Source of the DNA: Pseudomonas baetica
GTDB lineage: Bacteria; Pseudomonadota; Gammaproteobacteria; Pseudomonadales; Pseudomonadaceae
Assembly: GCF_019733355.1 (NCBI RefSeq)
Contig: NZ_JAIHLQ010000037.1
Span: 1-64,000, forward strand
DNA: 64,000 nucleotides
Direction: 5' to 3'
Under the pieces are notes generated by a model. It ran no database searches. It saw only the letters and a list, made by a program, of their open reading frames with translations, and was not told the DNA's origin. Of this stretch, positions 1-9,630 are shown piece by piece. Made by a program: the position numbers and the translations under genes. Positions within the stretch are counted from its first letter, which is position 1. The number at the start of each line of letters is the position of its first letter.

Positions 1-1
1 C

Positions 2-78
2 GCAGCGGTAGTTCAGTCGGTTAGAATACCGGCCTGTCACGCCGGGGGTCGCGGGTTCGAGTCCCGTCCGCTGCGCCA
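2..78 (+). tRNA. tRNA-Asp (GTC)
   Basis: A full cloverleaf is visible. The acceptor GCAGCGG at 2-8 pairs with CCGCTGC at 68-74, followed by discriminator G and an encoded CCA. The anticodon loop CTGTCAC holds GTC. The T-arm contains TTCGAGT. A degenerate copy of its 3' end and downstream flank recurs at 32199-32291. Confidence 0.97.
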
Positions 79-154
79 TATCTGCTTCAAGGACCACTGA
101 ACGCCTTGAAGCACCGAAAAAAGCCGCTGGCTGATTCGGAATCGATAGCAAATA

Positions 155-180
155 CCCTGGTCGAAAGACCGGGGTTTTTT
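155..180 (+). terminator. Intrinsic terminator of tRNA-Asp
   Basis: An 8-bp GC-rich stem (155-162 with 167-174) closes a GAAA tetraloop and is followed by six T. It lies 77 bp after the tRNA and ends its transcript. Confidence 0.85.
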
Positions 181-244
181 GTGTCTGAAATTTGACCTTT
201 CCCGTTTGACTTCTTTCAGTCGACCGATATTGAGCAAAGATCCC

Positions 245-325
245 TGTGGCAGCGAGCCTGCTCGCGATAGCGCCAGTGCAGCCAATATCTTTGGAAGATG
301 CACACCATCATCGTGAGCAGGCTGT
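245..325. repeat. REP pair (REPIN-like)
   Basis: GCGAGCCTGCTCGCGAT near 249 is answered by an inverted, slightly diverged copy ATCGTGAGCAGGCT ending near 322. This is the inverted-pair layout of Pseudomonas REP sequences. The stretch from 326 to the TetR gene shows no further gene; a TATAGT hexamer at 569-574 could be the -10 box of the TetR promoter. Confidence 0.7.
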
Positions 326-587
326 AAGCGTACGGCCAGGTCGCCTTGCGAACTCCAGCATTCGCAACGTGCAAATGAAATTACTGAGTTGCTGTCGCAT
401 AAATGGGCGTCTGTTTAGCCATGCGGGGGCGGGGGGCGCTTATATAGCTTAGCGAAATTTCGGATAGGCCAAATCTTGCGATTTACTGCTGCGCTGGCAT
501 GTTGCGGTCTGTGTCGTAACGGCCATGATTCAGGTCGTATCTGGATGTGTCTCAACCTTACCGGTCAGTATAGTCAACTCCGTCCCG

Positions 588-1178
588 ATGCCGGAGTACC
601 TAAAATTGGACAATACCCGTGAGCGATTGATTGACTCAGCGCTGAAGCTGTTTCTGTCAGAAGGTATATACATTACTGGTGTGATGGCCATCGCCGCGAT
701 GGCGGGTGTTACCAAGATGACGCTCTACAGCCATTTCCCCTCAAAGGATGCGCTGATAGTGGCTTGCCTCGAGAAGCGTGACCTGCGCTGGCGTGAAGAG
801 GTGGCGTGCACCTTGGCAAAACACCCTGATCCGGTCAGTGGGATGCTCGCTTTTTTCGATTTGTATCAACGCTTTCTTTTGAAAGATAGCGGGCGCGGAT
901 GTCTGTTCGTCAACAGTGCGGCTGAATTCCCCCAGTTTAGCCATCCTGTGCATTTGGCTGTAAGCAGGCATAAGCAAGGGGTGCGCGAAAATCTTGCTGC
1001 ATTGGCCATGAGTGCCGGTCTAAGCGACCCTGACGTAGTTGCTGAGGGGTTGTTTATCTTGCTGGAGGGCAGTTTTGTCACCGGCGCCATGGGCCAGAAC
1101 GCGCAGGTATTTGACACTGCACGGCACATAGCTCATTGCTGGATCCGGAAGCAGGCTGGGCAGGAGCAAAGCGTATGA
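588..1178 (+). CDS. TetR/AcrR family transcriptional regulator
   Basis: 196 aa. The N-terminus carries a typical TetR helix-turn-helix (residues about 10-55: TRERLIDSALKLFLSEG, then AGVTKMTLYSHFPSKDAL). The remaining helical part is the ligand-binding and dimer domain. I take the ATG at 588 because the protein then starts just before the DNA-binding domain and has the usual family length. An in-frame start at 525 would add 21 residues unlike the family. Neither start has a strong ribosome-binding site, and a possible -10 box at 569-574 would make the transcript almost leaderless. The stop overlaps the ATG of the next gene, a membrane permease, so the regulator probably controls that permease and itself. 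The ligand is unknown. Confidence 0.85.
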   Translation: MPEYLKLDNTRERLIDSALKLFLSEGIYITGVMAIAAMAGVTKMTLYSHFPSKDALIVACLEKRDLRWREEVACTLAKHPDPVSGMLAFFDLYQRFLLKDSGRGCLFVNSAAEFPQFSHPVHLAVSRHKQGVRENLAALAMSAGLSDPDVVAEGLFILLEGSFVTGAMGQNAQVFDTARHIAHCWIRKQAGQEQSV

Positions 1179-2143
1179 CGCTCGGCTTATTAGCAGCCAT
1201 TACTGCCACTTTTTCTTGGTCGCTGCTCTACATCTTTCCGGGGCTTGTCGGCGATTACAGCCTTTTTGATCTGGCTGTGGTGAGCTATGCCTTTGCCGGT
1301 TTAGGTAGTCTGCTAGTGCTGTTTGTTTATCGTAGTGAAGTGCGGCAGTTGAGGCTGAGCGACTGGGCTTGCGCCGCACTGTTGGGCTTCTTGGGGTACA
1401 TCGGTTACTTCTTTCTGATTACCACTGCGGTCTTGGCGGCTGGGCCGGTGATCCCTCCGGTGATGATGGGATCAGTCCCTATCGTGCTTGCGATTGCCGG
1501 CAACATGCGAAGCTCTAGCGTGCCTTGGCGCGCCATTTCCGGGCCTTTGTTGGTGGCGGCGTTAGGCATCAGTCTGGTCAACTTGAGCGTGTTTGATTTT
1601 AGTAGCGCCACGGTGGTGCTCCCGACAACCTCGATAATGTTTGGACTCCTGGCATCGTTGCTTGCAATCGGATTTTGGACGGGTTTTGGCCTGATAAATG
1701 AAAGTGCTTTGGCTCGACGCCCAAGTATGTCGCCGATGTTGTGGTCCGCCATGCTGATCTTCATGTGCAGCGTCGAAATGCTGGCCTTTATCCCCGCTGG
1801 GCTTTACTTGAAGTTGTCCCACTTCGCTAGCCATTCGGGCGGGTTGGCAGGTACTCAGGCGCTAATAGTCTGTGGGTTAATTCAGGGGTTGGGGGCCACC
1901 CTTGCAGGTGCTTGGGCGTGGTCAATCGCAACCCGGCGCCTACCTCTGGCGCTGAGCGGGCAATTGATCGCCAGCGGGACCATTTATGCGACTGCGATGG
2001 GTTTGCTCATCAACCAGCGCTGGCCCTCTCCTATGGAAGCGCTTGGGACAGGGTTGCTATTCGTTGGAGTGGTGTGGGCTATTCACGCCTTTTACCGCAG
2101 GAGAGCACATGTCGAGAGACATGGTTTAAAAACCAGCCTTTGA
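1175..2143 (+). CDS. DMT-superfamily (EamA-like) permease
   Basis: 322 aa, strongly hydrophobic with about ten predicted membrane helices in two similar halves, the layout of the drug/metabolite transporter superfamily. The start at 1175 is chosen because it gives an ATGA overlap with the TetR stop and lies behind AGGAG (1162-1166); a longer frame from 1136 would read into the regulator gene. Translational coupling to the TetR gene suggests an exporter controlled by its own substrate. The substrate cannot be read from the sequence; metabolite or amino-acid efflux is usual for the family. Confidence 0.82.
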   Translation: MTLGLLAAITATFSWSLLYIFPGLVGDYSLFDLAVVSYAFAGLGSLLVLFVYRSEVRQLRLSDWACAALLGFLGYIGYFFLITTAVLAAGPVIPPVMMGSVPIVLAIAGNMRSSSVPWRAISGPLLVAALGISLVNLSVFDFSSATVVLPTTSIMFGLLASLLAIGFWTGFGLINESALARRPSMSPMLWSAMLIFMCSVEMLAFIPAGLYLKLSHFASHSGGLAGTQALIVCGLIQGLGATLAGAWAWSIATRRLPLALSGQLIASGTIYATAMGLLINQRWPSPMEALGTGLLFVGVVWAIHAFYRRRAHVERHGLKTSL

Positions 2144-2476
2144 ATAATGTGACTGCGCCGATACGGGTATTTCAGATACCTGCTTTGGATTGATTTGTAC
2201 TGGGTGGACGATTACAGCAGGCTCACTCCTGCAGAAGCTGCACATCGATTTGTCCATTGACTTGCTGCGGTGCAATGCCGCAGTAATTTTGATTCTTTAG
2301 TCAGATTTTTGTAACTGCTTGTTTGCCGCAGCTACAGAAACCTTTAAAGTTAACCTTTCGGTCAGCTTTGCACTGTCAACACGGCTCTTGGCTTCGCCAG
2401 AAAGGGCTTCTGCAAGACTCGAGATTCCCAGTAGATAACCAGAAGGGTGGACTCATAACCGCCCAGAGGATGATCC
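2144..2476. other. Intergenic stretch, nothing recognised
   Basis: 333 bp between the permease and the molybdenum-enzyme operon. No gene, repeat or convincing terminator is visible. The promoter of the downstream operon should lie here, and GAGGAT just before 2477 serves as its ribosome-binding site. Confidence 0.5.
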
Positions 2477-5308
2477 ATGTCCAACCGTGAAATATCCCGG
2501 CGCTCGTTCCTTCAGGGCGGGCTGGTGGCGGGGGTGAGCGTTACGCTCACGCCGCTCAGCAGTCAGGCGCTGGCTGCCTTGATGGAAAACAGCGTCACCG
2601 TGCCGTCCGAAAAGTGGCTCGGCAACAACGGCAAGGCGCGCCAGCGTAACGACGCTCTGTCCAAGGTCTGCGGCAGCAAGGTTTTTGCTCGCGACATCCG
2701 CTCCAAGGACATGCCGGGTTGGCCTGAGCAGCAAGGCCACGCCATGCTGCTCAAAACCATCAAGGCTGACCATATCTATAACGGATACGACCTGTCGTGG
2801 CTCGGCGCCGACTTGCAGCCTGACCGCATCGTCACCGCTGCCGATCTGGACAAGGACGGTATTGTCTTCCCTGAAGAGCACGCTCCAGACCCACTCTTGC
2901 CTGAGGGTAAAGTGCCGATGTTCATCGGCCACCCGGTCGCTATCTTGATCTGGAACGACTTCGAGCGTTTTCGTCAGGCCAAGAACAAGCTCAAATTCAA
3001 TGACAAAGCGATTCGTTACGGCGCCAAGGTGCCGTACTACGAAGGCGACCCCTACGGCAGCTTCCGCTACGTACGTGTGGGTGGCCCGACGTCGGCAGAC
3101 GAAGATGAATTCGCTAGCCTCAAGGACTCGATCCTGTTCCCGATGCTGAAAAACCGTCGTCCGGTGTGGAATTCCCAGCCGAACCTGCACGGCAACCTGA
3201 GCGAGCGCGGTTTGTTCTACGCCGACCGTATGAAGAAAGAGATCGATGCGCCGCCAGATAACTGGCTGGTGTTCGACGAGCGCTACAAGACCCCATCGAT
3301 CGAGCCGGCCGCCATGGAGCCGGACAACGGTAACGGTTGGTACGACCCTGCCACCAAGACGCTGCACTTCGTGGTGGCGACCCAGTGCCCACTGGAAGCG
3401 GCGACCGAGACCGCGAAAATGATCGCGCCGTCGCGCTTCGGTCTGACGAACCTGAACATGCACCCCGGTTACACCGTCGGTTACGGCTCCAAAGACCACA
3501 ACATCTTCGTTTACTACGCAGCACTCGCTGCGCTGTACGGCGCGGGTGTGCCGGTGCGCCTGGCCAACGACCGCTACGAGCAATTCCAGAGCGGCATCAA
3601 GCGCCACCCGTTCGACATCCGCTACCAACTGGCCGTGGACAAGAACGATTACACCTTCAAGATTTTCCGTGCCGAAATGAGTGTCGACGGTGGTGGGAGG
3701 GTCAACTACAGCCCATCCGTAGCGGCGGTTGGCGCCACGGCGGCGCAGTCGATCTATTACATGCCGCAGAACGACCTGCAGGTCACCGCCTATCATTCGC
3801 GCGCTGTTGAGGCGGGCTCGATGCGCGGTTACGGCACGCTGCAAAGCATGGCCTCGACCGAAATGATGGTTGACGAAATCGCCAATCGCCTCGGCGTTGA
3901 TGCGATCGATTTGCGCCGCAAGAACGCTTTGCGTTCGGGTATGAAGAACACCCAGGGCGCGATCCCGGCCGGTGCTCTGCGCCTGCACGAGATTCTCGAC
4001 AAAGCTGCGGTGCACGAAGTCTGGAAGAACCGCGACGCCATCAAGAAACAGCGCGAAGCAGCCGATCCGGACAACTGGTACGGCGTCGGTTTCGCCATTT
4101 GCCAGAAAGACTTCGGCACCGGCTCTGAAGCGCCGATGGCCAGTATCGAATTCACTGTCGACGGTCGCATCACCCTGCGTCATATCGGCATTGAAATCGG
4201 CACCGGCATGTCGACTTCGCAAGCTTTGGTCGTCGCTGATTTCCTCGGTAGCCCTGCCCATGAAGTGAAGACCGGCGAAACCGAATGGAAGGAAATGCAG
4301 CTGATTACCAGCGGCAACCCTTACATCATGAGCCAGGCCGAGCAGGACAATCTGCTGCGCAACCCGCGCTGGGTCGGCAAGTTGGCTTCGGCGTCATCTG
4401 CGACCAACTCGGCTTACTACTTCAGCCACGCAACCCGTGAGGCAGCGCGCGTGCTGTTCAACAACGGATTGTGGCCGGCGGCCATGGAAATCTGGCGTCA
4501 GGGGCCTTACGGCGGTCAAGCCAACCCTTACGTGGTGCGTCGTGAAGATGCGCATTGGGTCGACGGCAAACTCACTGCCAACGGCATGCAGCCGTTGAGC
4601 TTCGAAGAGCTGGCCAAGCGCGCTCATGAGCGCGGTCTGGTGACCGGCGCCACCGTTCATGCGTTCAACCGCTGGAGCTGGGCAGAGGCCGAATACAGCA
4701 TCGACGGCGTGCGTGAGCGTCTGCCGCTTGACGGTTTGGCGGTGAAGTACGGCGATGGGGCGCCGAAGGCGAAGAAAGCGCTGATGAGCACGGCAGGTTT
4801 CCACCTGTTGGATCGCCAGAACATCAACTACCCGGTTGTTCAGTTGAACAACGCTGCTGTGACTTACTACAGCCCGGTCGCCACGTTGGTAGAGCTGAAA
4901 GTCAACAAGGGCACGGCGCAAGTCGAAGTGCTCAACCACCATTCTTGGGTCGAGTGCGGTCGGGTGTTGGTCGAAGAACTGGTCAAGGGACAGCTCGAAG
5001 GTGGGGTCGCCATGGGTATCGGTCATGCGCTGATGGAAGAGATGCCGCTTTACGAGGGCGGGCCGGGGGAGGGTGACTGGAACTTCAACCGTTATCGCCT
5101 GCCAATGGCCCGGCACGTCGCGGTGTGGAAACAGACGGCAGAGATTCTGCCGCCGCTGTCACCCAGCGACCCGTCCAAAGGCATCGCCGAAGTGGTGATG
5201 ATTCCGGTGGTCGGTGCCATTGGTAACGCCGTGGCGCACGCCATCGGTAAACGTGTTCGCGATCTGCCTATCACTGCTGCGCGCATCAAGGAGGCCCTCA
5301 ATGGCTAA
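2477..5308 (+). CDS. Xanthine dehydrogenase-family molybdopterin-binding subunit (TAT-exported)
   Basis: 943 aa catalytic subunit of a molybdenum hydroxylase of the isoquinoline 1-oxidoreductase beta-subunit/aldehyde dehydrogenase type. Residues 7-12 (SRRSFL) form a twin-arginine signal followed by a hydrophobic stretch, so the folded cofactor-loaded enzyme should be exported to the periplasm. The C-terminal GIAEVVMIPVVGAIGNA segment holds the conserved active-site glutamate (near residue 905). The stop overlaps the start of the 2Fe-2S subunit by 8 bp. With the downstream cytochrome c, electrons would pass from Mo to 2Fe-2S to haem and on to the respiratory chain, instead of to NAD. The substrate (an aldehyde or N-heterocycle) cannot be told from sequence. 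Confidence 0.9.
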   Translation: MSNREISRRSFLQGGLVAGVSVTLTPLSSQALAALMENSVTVPSEKWLGNNGKARQRNDALSKVCGSKVFARDIRSKDMPGWPEQQGHAMLLKTIKADHIYNGYDLSWLGADLQPDRIVTAADLDKDGIVFPEEHAPDPLLPEGKVPMFIGHPVAILIWNDFERFRQAKNKLKFNDKAIRYGAKVPYYEGDPYGSFRYVRVGGPTSADEDEFASLKDSILFPMLKNRRPVWNSQPNLHGNLSERGLFYADRMKKEIDAPPDNWLVFDERYKTPSIEPAAMEPDNGNGWYDPATKTLHFVVATQCPLEAATETAKMIAPSRFGLTNLNMHPGYTVGYGSKDHNIFVYYAALAALYGAGVPVRLANDRYEQFQSGIKRHPFDIRYQLAVDKNDYTFKIFRAEMSVDGGGRVNYSPSVAAVGATAAQSIYYMPQNDLQVTAYHSRAVEAGSMRGYGTLQSMASTEMMVDEIANRLGVDAIDLRRKNALRSGMKNTQGAIPAGALRLHEILDKAAVHEVWKNRDAIKKQREAADPDNWYGVGFAICQKDFGTGSEAPMASIEFTVDGRITLRHIGIEIGTGMSTSQALVVADFLGSPAHEVKTGETEWKEMQLITSGNPYIMSQAEQDNLLRNPRWVGKLASASSATNSAYYFSHATREAARVLFNNGLWPAAMEIWRQGPYGGQANPYVVRREDAHWVDGKLTANGMQPLSFEELAKRAHERGLVTGATVHAFNRWSWAEAEYSIDGVRERLPLDGLAVKYGDGAPKAKKALMSTAGFHLLDRQNINYPVVQLNNAAVTYYSPVATLVELKVNKGTAQVEVLNHHSWVECGRVLVEELVKGQLEGGVAMGIGHALMEEMPLYEGGPGEGDWNFNRYRLPMARHVAVWKQTAEILPPLSPSDPSKGIAEVVMIPVVGAIGNAVAHAIGKRVRDLPITAARIKEALNG

Positions 5309-5840
5309 CCGTCCGCTTCAACTGACCCTCAATGGTCAATCCGTCGGCCCGGTGGAGATCCCTGATGACCTGCCGATGATCGACTACCTGCACGAATACA
5401 AAAACCTGACTGGCTCGCGTCTGGGCTGTGGTCAGGGTATCTGCCATGCCTGCGTGGTGATCGTCGACAACCCGGACGGCACCAGCGAAGAAGTGCGCAC
5501 CTGCATCACCGGCGCGCATTACTTCGAAGGCAAAAAAGTCCGCACCATCGAAAGCCACGCCAAGCGTGATGAAAGTGGGCAGGTCACGGAACTGAATCCG
5601 ATCCAGCAGCGCTTTGTTGATGAGTTCGCCTTCCAGTGCAGCTACTGCGCGCCTGGCTTCGTCAACGCCGCGACTGTGTTGGTGGAAAAGCTGCAACGCC
5701 AGCCGATCGTCCAAAGCAAGCTCGAACAAGTCATCGAGGACAGCCTCGGTCATCACATATGCCGTTGCACCGGGTACGTGCGTTATTACAACGCGACCCG
5801 CAACGTGCTGACCGATCTCGGCCTGGTCAAGGAGGGTTAA
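5301..5840 (+). CDS. (2Fe-2S)-binding subunit of molybdenum hydroxylase
   Basis: 179 aa small subunit. The N-terminal ferredoxin-like domain has the CGQGICHAC cluster motif plus a later Cys (RTC). The C-terminal helical domain has the second cluster motif, CSYC and CRC. This is the two-cluster electron-transfer subunit of the xanthine oxidase family. It starts at 5301 behind AAGGAGG, inside the end of the large-subunit gene. It has no signal peptide and presumably travels through the TAT system as a passenger of the large subunit (inference from the family). Confidence 0.92.
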   Translation: MANRPLQLTLNGQSVGPVEIPDDLPMIDYLHEYKNLTGSRLGCGQGICHACVVIVDNPDGTSEEVRTCITGAHYFEGKKVRTIESHAKRDESGQVTELNPIQQRFVDEFAFQCSYCAPGFVNAATVLVEKLQRQPIVQSKLEQVIEDSLGHHICRCTGYVRYYNATRNVLTDLGLVKEG

Positions 5841-5842
5841 GC

Positions 5843-7078
5843 ATGAAGCTATTAATGACCCGACTGACCTTGGCGGTCGGGCTGGCTGCGCCAGTGTTGT
5901 TTGCCCACGCCGATGATCAGGTCAAGCGCGGCGAATACCTCGCTCGCGCCGCCGACTGCATGGCCTGCCATACCGCGCCGGGTGGCGCGCCGTATGCGGG
6001 TGGCCTGCCGATTGTGTCGCCGTTCGGCACGATCTACGGCACCAATATCACGCCGAGCAAGGAGCACGGCATCGGTTTGTACAACGATGACGAGTTCTTC
6101 ACTGCGCTGACCGCAGGCAAGCGTCGCGATGGCGCGAACCTGTATCCGGCGATGCCGTACACCTCGTATCACCTGGTGCCGCGCGAAGATTCGGATGCGA
6201 TTCATGCGTACCTGAAAACCGTTGAGCCGATCGAGCGGGCAGCGCCGGTCACCAGCCTGAGTTTTCCGTTCAACGTGCGTCTGGGCCTGATGGGCTGGAA
6301 CATGATGTACGGCAAAGACGTGAAACTGGAATCTGCCGACGGCAAAAGCGACGCCTGGAAGCGTGGCCAGTACATGGTCGACGTCCTCGGACACTGCGGC
6401 GAGTGCCATACGCCACGCGGGCTGTCGGGTGCAATGCAAATGGACAAGCGCCTGACTGGCGGTATTCTCAATGGCTATCTGGCGCCGAGCCTGCTGGCCA
6501 CTGATCTGGCCGCTCGCGGCTGGAATCATCAGGACCTGAGCACATTCCTCAAGCTTGGCATGAGCGCGCAGGGCACGATGTTCAACGAGATGTTCCCGGT
6601 GTTCCACAACAGCACTCAGGGCTTGAACGATACCGATCTGGCAGCCATGGCGACCTTCCTGCTCGGCGATCAACCGCCGGCAGCCAAAGAGCTCGTCGCC
6701 GTGCCGGTCGACAAGCTCAGCGCGAGTGCCCAGCGTGGCCGTCAGGAATATTTGAATGTCTGCGCCGGTTGTCACGCGGCGGGTGGTGAAGGCAAGCCGC
6801 ACATTGCTGTCGCGATGCGCGGCAACACCACGCTGCGTCTGGAAGATCCACGCAATCTGTTGCGGGTCATCGAGGACGGTATCGGCGAGCAGAAGTTCTC
6901 CGGGTTCGAACACATGCAACCGATGCCGGGTTTTGCCGACAAGCTCAGTCCTGAGCAACTGACCGATCTGCTCAACTACCTGCGTCAAGGGTGGGGCGGC
7001 CAGTCCGTTGAGTTGGCGGTAAGCGAGGTTCAGAAGCTGCAAGCTGACGCGCCGCCCATCGAGCACAAGGCGCACTGA
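5843..7078 (+). CDS. Triheme cytochrome c, electron-acceptor subunit
   Basis: 411 aa. A Sec signal peptide (residues 1-23, cleavage after AHA) is followed by three CxxCH haem sites: CMACH (39-43), CGECH (185-189) and CAGCH (307-311). This three-domain arrangement is typical of cytochrome subunits of membrane-associated alcohol/aldehyde dehydrogenases. The ATG at 5843 follows AAGGAGGG 2 nt after the previous stop, so it is made with the molybdenum enzyme. It probably takes electrons from the 2Fe-2S subunit to quinone or to an oxidase. Confidence 0.92.
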   Translation: MKLLMTRLTLAVGLAAPVLFAHADDQVKRGEYLARAADCMACHTAPGGAPYAGGLPIVSPFGTIYGTNITPSKEHGIGLYNDDEFFTALTAGKRRDGANLYPAMPYTSYHLVPREDSDAIHAYLKTVEPIERAAPVTSLSFPFNVRLGLMGWNMMYGKDVKLESADGKSDAWKRGQYMVDVLGHCGECHTPRGLSGAMQMDKRLTGGILNGYLAPSLLATDLAARGWNHQDLSTFLKLGMSAQGTMFNEMFPVFHNSTQGLNDTDLAAMATFLLGDQPPAAKELVAVPVDKLSASAQRGRQEYLNVCAGCHAAGGEGKPHIAVAMRGNTTLRLEDPRNLLRVIEDGIGEQKFSGFEHMQPMPGFADKLSPEQLTDLLNYLRQGWGGQSVELAVSEVQKLQADAPPIEHKAH

Positions 7079-7079
7079 C

Positions 7080-8051
7080 ATGCAGCATCTCGATCTGCAA
7101 GTGGTGCGGCGTGCATTGGAGTGGTCGGTGGCGGGGCAGTGCATCTGGCTTTGCACCGTGTTGACCACTTACGGCTCGGCGCCGCGTGCGCCGGGTTCGC
7201 TGCTGGCAGTGAATGACGGCGGGCAGTGGATCGGGTCGCTGTCTGGCGGCTGTGTCGAGGAGGATTTTCTCGAGCGCGTCGCCGAAGGTGCGTTTTTCGA
7301 TGCGGTCAACGTCGTGCGTTATGGCGAAGGCGACGATCCGCGTTCGCGGGTCAGCCTGCCCTGTGGCGGTATTCTCGATGTACTGGTAGAGAAATTCGAC
7401 GTTGGCTGCGACGTGCTGGCGCATCTGCGTGAACTGGAATCGGCGCTGCTTGGTCAGCGTCGGCTGATTCGTGAAGTCGATCTGGCCAGTGGTGCGCGCA
7501 CCCTGTTTGCTGATCGAGAGCAGGGTGCTCGGATCGAGCGCGAGATTGATCGGGTGCGAATCCGTGTTGGCGCGGCTCAGCGTCTTTTGCTTGCCGGGTA
7601 TTCCAGCGTGGCGCAGGCGTGTGCCGAGTTTGCGGTTGGCTTGGGTTTCGAAGTGATCCTCTGCGATCCGCGTGATGAGGTGCTCGAAGGCGTGGTACTC
7701 AATGGCGTAGAGATTCGTCGGCAATTGCCGTCGGTGTTCATTGCTGACGGTGGCTGCCATCGCGACACGGCGGTGGTGGCGCTGACGCATGATCCGCGTA
7801 TCGATGATCTGGCAATGATGGAGGCCGTGCGCACCGAAGCGTTCTACATTGGCGTGATGGGCTCACAGCAGACGTCGCAGAAACGCTTTGAGCGTTTACG
7901 CCGGATTGGCGGATTAGGAGAGGGCGAGTTGGCGCGGATTCACGCGCCGATCGGGCTTAATCTTGGCAGCAAGACGCCGGCGGAGATTGCCCTGGCGGTA
8001 CTGGCGGACATCCTGCGGATCCGTAGTGGGATTGCACGAGACCAGCTCTGA
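7080..8051 (+). CDS. XdhC/CoxI-family maturation factor
   Basis: 323 aa. The N-terminal domain contains GSLSGGCVEEDFLERV, the hallmark of XdhC/CoxI proteins. The C-terminal half is a Rossmann-like domain (LLLAGYSSVAQACAEFAVG, then FYIGVMGSQQTSQKRFERL). Family members bind molybdenum cofactor and help its sulfuration and insertion into xanthine dehydrogenase-type enzymes. The gene starts 1 nt after the cytochrome stop, so it belongs to the same operon and would be the dedicated chaperone of the enzyme. Confidence 0.9.
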   Translation: MQHLDLQVVRRALEWSVAGQCIWLCTVLTTYGSAPRAPGSLLAVNDGGQWIGSLSGGCVEEDFLERVAEGAFFDAVNVVRYGEGDDPRSRVSLPCGGILDVLVEKFDVGCDVLAHLRELESALLGQRRLIREVDLASGARTLFADREQGARIEREIDRVRIRVGAAQRLLLAGYSSVAQACAEFAVGLGFEVILCDPRDEVLEGVVLNGVEIRRQLPSVFIADGGCHRDTAVVALTHDPRIDDLAMMEAVRTEAFYIGVMGSQQTSQKRFERLRRIGGLGEGELARIHAPIGLNLGSKTPAEIALAVLADILRIRSGIARDQL

Positions 8052-8065
8052 CGCGCATTTCAAAA

Positions 8066-8155
8066 TATGGAAGCGAGCTTGCTCGCGAAGGCGTCGTGTC
8101 AGTCAACTGAATCTTGAATGGCATACCGCATTCGCGAGCAAGCTCGCTCCCACTT
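8066..8155. repeat. Inverted REP pair (REPIN)
   Basis: GAAGCGAGCTTGCTCGCGAA at about 8070-8088 is repeated in inverted form at about 8131-8151 (TTCGCGAGCAAGCTCGCTCC). It lies between two convergent genes, where such elements often stabilise or end transcripts. Confidence 0.85.
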
Positions 8156-8164
8156 GAGGGTTGT

Positions 8165-9448
8165 TTACATCCCGAATTTATCGCGCAACCCGTAATACCA
8201 TGCACCCAGCGCAGCAAAAGGCGTACGCAGCATTTGCCCGCCCGGGAACGGGTAGTGCGGCAAGTCGGCAAACGCATCAAAACGCTCGGCCTGACCACGC
8301 AGTGCTTCGGCCAGTACCTTGCCTGCCAGATGCGTGTAAGTCACGCCATGGCCGCTGCAACCTTGCGAGTAATAGATGTTGTCGCCCAGGCGTCCAACTT
8401 GCGGCAAGCGCGACAGCGTCAGCAGGAAGTTGCCGGTCCAGGCGTAGTCGATTTTCACGTCCTTGAGCTGCGGGAAAGCCTTGAGCATTTTCGGGCGGAT
8501 GATTGCTTCGATGTTCGCCGGATCCCGCGCGCCGTAAACCACGCCGCCGCCGAAAATCAGGCGTTTGTCGCCAGTCAGGCGGTAGTAATCGAGCAGGTAG
8601 TTACAGTCTTCGACGCAGTAATCCTGCGGCAATAGCGTTTTCGCCAGTTCATCACCCAGCGGTTCGGTGGTGATCACTTGCGTGCCGCATGGCATCGATT
8701 TGGCTGCCAGTTCCGGCACCAGATTGCCGAGGTAGGCATTGCCGGCAACGATGATGAACTTGGCCCTGACCTTGCCTTGCGGCGTATGCACGACCGGATT
8801 GGCGCCGCGTTCGATGCGCACGGCTGGCGACTGTTCATAGATGACGCCACCGAGGGATTCCACGGCAGCCGCTTCGCCCAGCGCGAGGTTCAATGGATGA
8901 ATGTGGCCGCCGCTCATGTCGAGCATGCCGCCAATGTACTGATTACACGCGACGACTTCGTGGATGCGGCGTTGATCGAGTAGTTCGAGTTGTGAGTGCC
9001 CGAAGCGCTCCCACAGGCGCTTCTGCGATTCAAGATGCCCCATCTGTTTGGCCGTAAGGGCGGCGAATACACCGCCGTCCTTCAGGTCGCACTGGATGTT
9101 GTACCTGGCCACGCGCTCGCGAATGATCCGGCCGCCTTCGAAGGCCATCTCGCCGAGCAACTGCGCCTGTTTCGGGCCAACAGTACGCTCGATCACATCA
9201 ATGTCGCGGCTATAGCTGTTAACGATTTGCCCGCCATTGCGTCCTGAAGCACCGAAGCCGACTTTAGCGGCCTCCAGCACTGTCACGCGAAAACCGTTCT
9301 CCAGAAGGAACAGGGCCGAGGACAGCCCGGTATACCCGGCGCCGATTACACAGACATCCGTCTCCACATCATCCTGCAAGGCTGGACGTGGCGGTACGGC
9401 ATTGGCCGACGCAGCGTAATAAGACTCTGGGTAAAGGGTGTTCGCCAT
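8165..9448 (-). CDS. FAD-dependent amine oxidase, gamma-glutamylputrescine oxidase-like (PuuB/OrdL)
   Basis: 427 aa DAO-type flavoprotein. The dinucleotide-binding motif VIGAGYTGLSSALFLLE lies near residues 34-50, followed by GFGASGRNGGQ, typical of PuuB and glycine/sarcosine-oxidase relatives. The C-terminal YYSQGCSGHGVTYTHLAGK is the conserved flavin contact. In the family these enzymes oxidise gamma-glutamylputrescine or related amines in polyamine breakdown. No other polyamine gene is nearby, so the exact substrate is open. It is convergent with the XdhC gene across a REP pair and has no obvious partner. Confidence 0.85.
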   Translation of the reverse strand: MANTLYPESYYAASANAVPPRPALQDDVETDVCVIGAGYTGLSSALFLLENGFRVTVLEAAKVGFGASGRNGGQIVNSYSRDIDVIERTVGPKQAQLLGEMAFEGGRIIRERVARYNIQCDLKDGGVFAALTAKQMGHLESQKRLWERFGHSQLELLDQRRIHEVVACNQYIGGMLDMSGGHIHPLNLALGEAAAVESLGGVIYEQSPAVRIERGANPVVHTPQGKVRAKFIIVAGNAYLGNLVPELAAKSMPCGTQVITTEPLGDELAKTLLPQDYCVEDCNYLLDYYRLTGDKRLIFGGGVVYGARDPANIEAIIRPKMLKAFPQLKDVKIDYAWTGNFLLTLSRLPQVGRLGDNIYYSQGCSGHGVTYTHLAGKVLAEALRGQAERFDAFADLPHYPFPGGQMLRTPFAALGAWYYGLRDKFGM

Positions 9449-9589
9449 TCTGCCGCCTCTGTTTAATATATTTTACGAGTGCCCCGATCCTACCGGAGTT
9501 GAAAAACCTCCGCCAGCCACCGGAAAATCTTCTTCATTGGCCGCAAATTAAATATTTTGCATATTCATAGGGTTAGGTGAAAAAAGGTG

Positions 9590-9617
9590 TTGACACCCCT
9601 TCGGAATTCCGTAGAAT
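9590..9617 (+). promoter_or_regulatory. Sigma-70 promoter of tRNA-Val
   Basis: TTGACA (9590-9595) and TAGAAT (9612-9617) are separated by 16 bp and end 13 bp before the tRNA. Confidence 0.8.
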
Positions 9618-9630
9618 GCCGCCTCACAGC

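Noticed and set aside
2453..4261. Reverse frame of 602 codons opposite the molybdenum-enzyme subunit
   Set aside because: Same reason: low-complexity Arg/Val/His-rich product opposite a clear gene.
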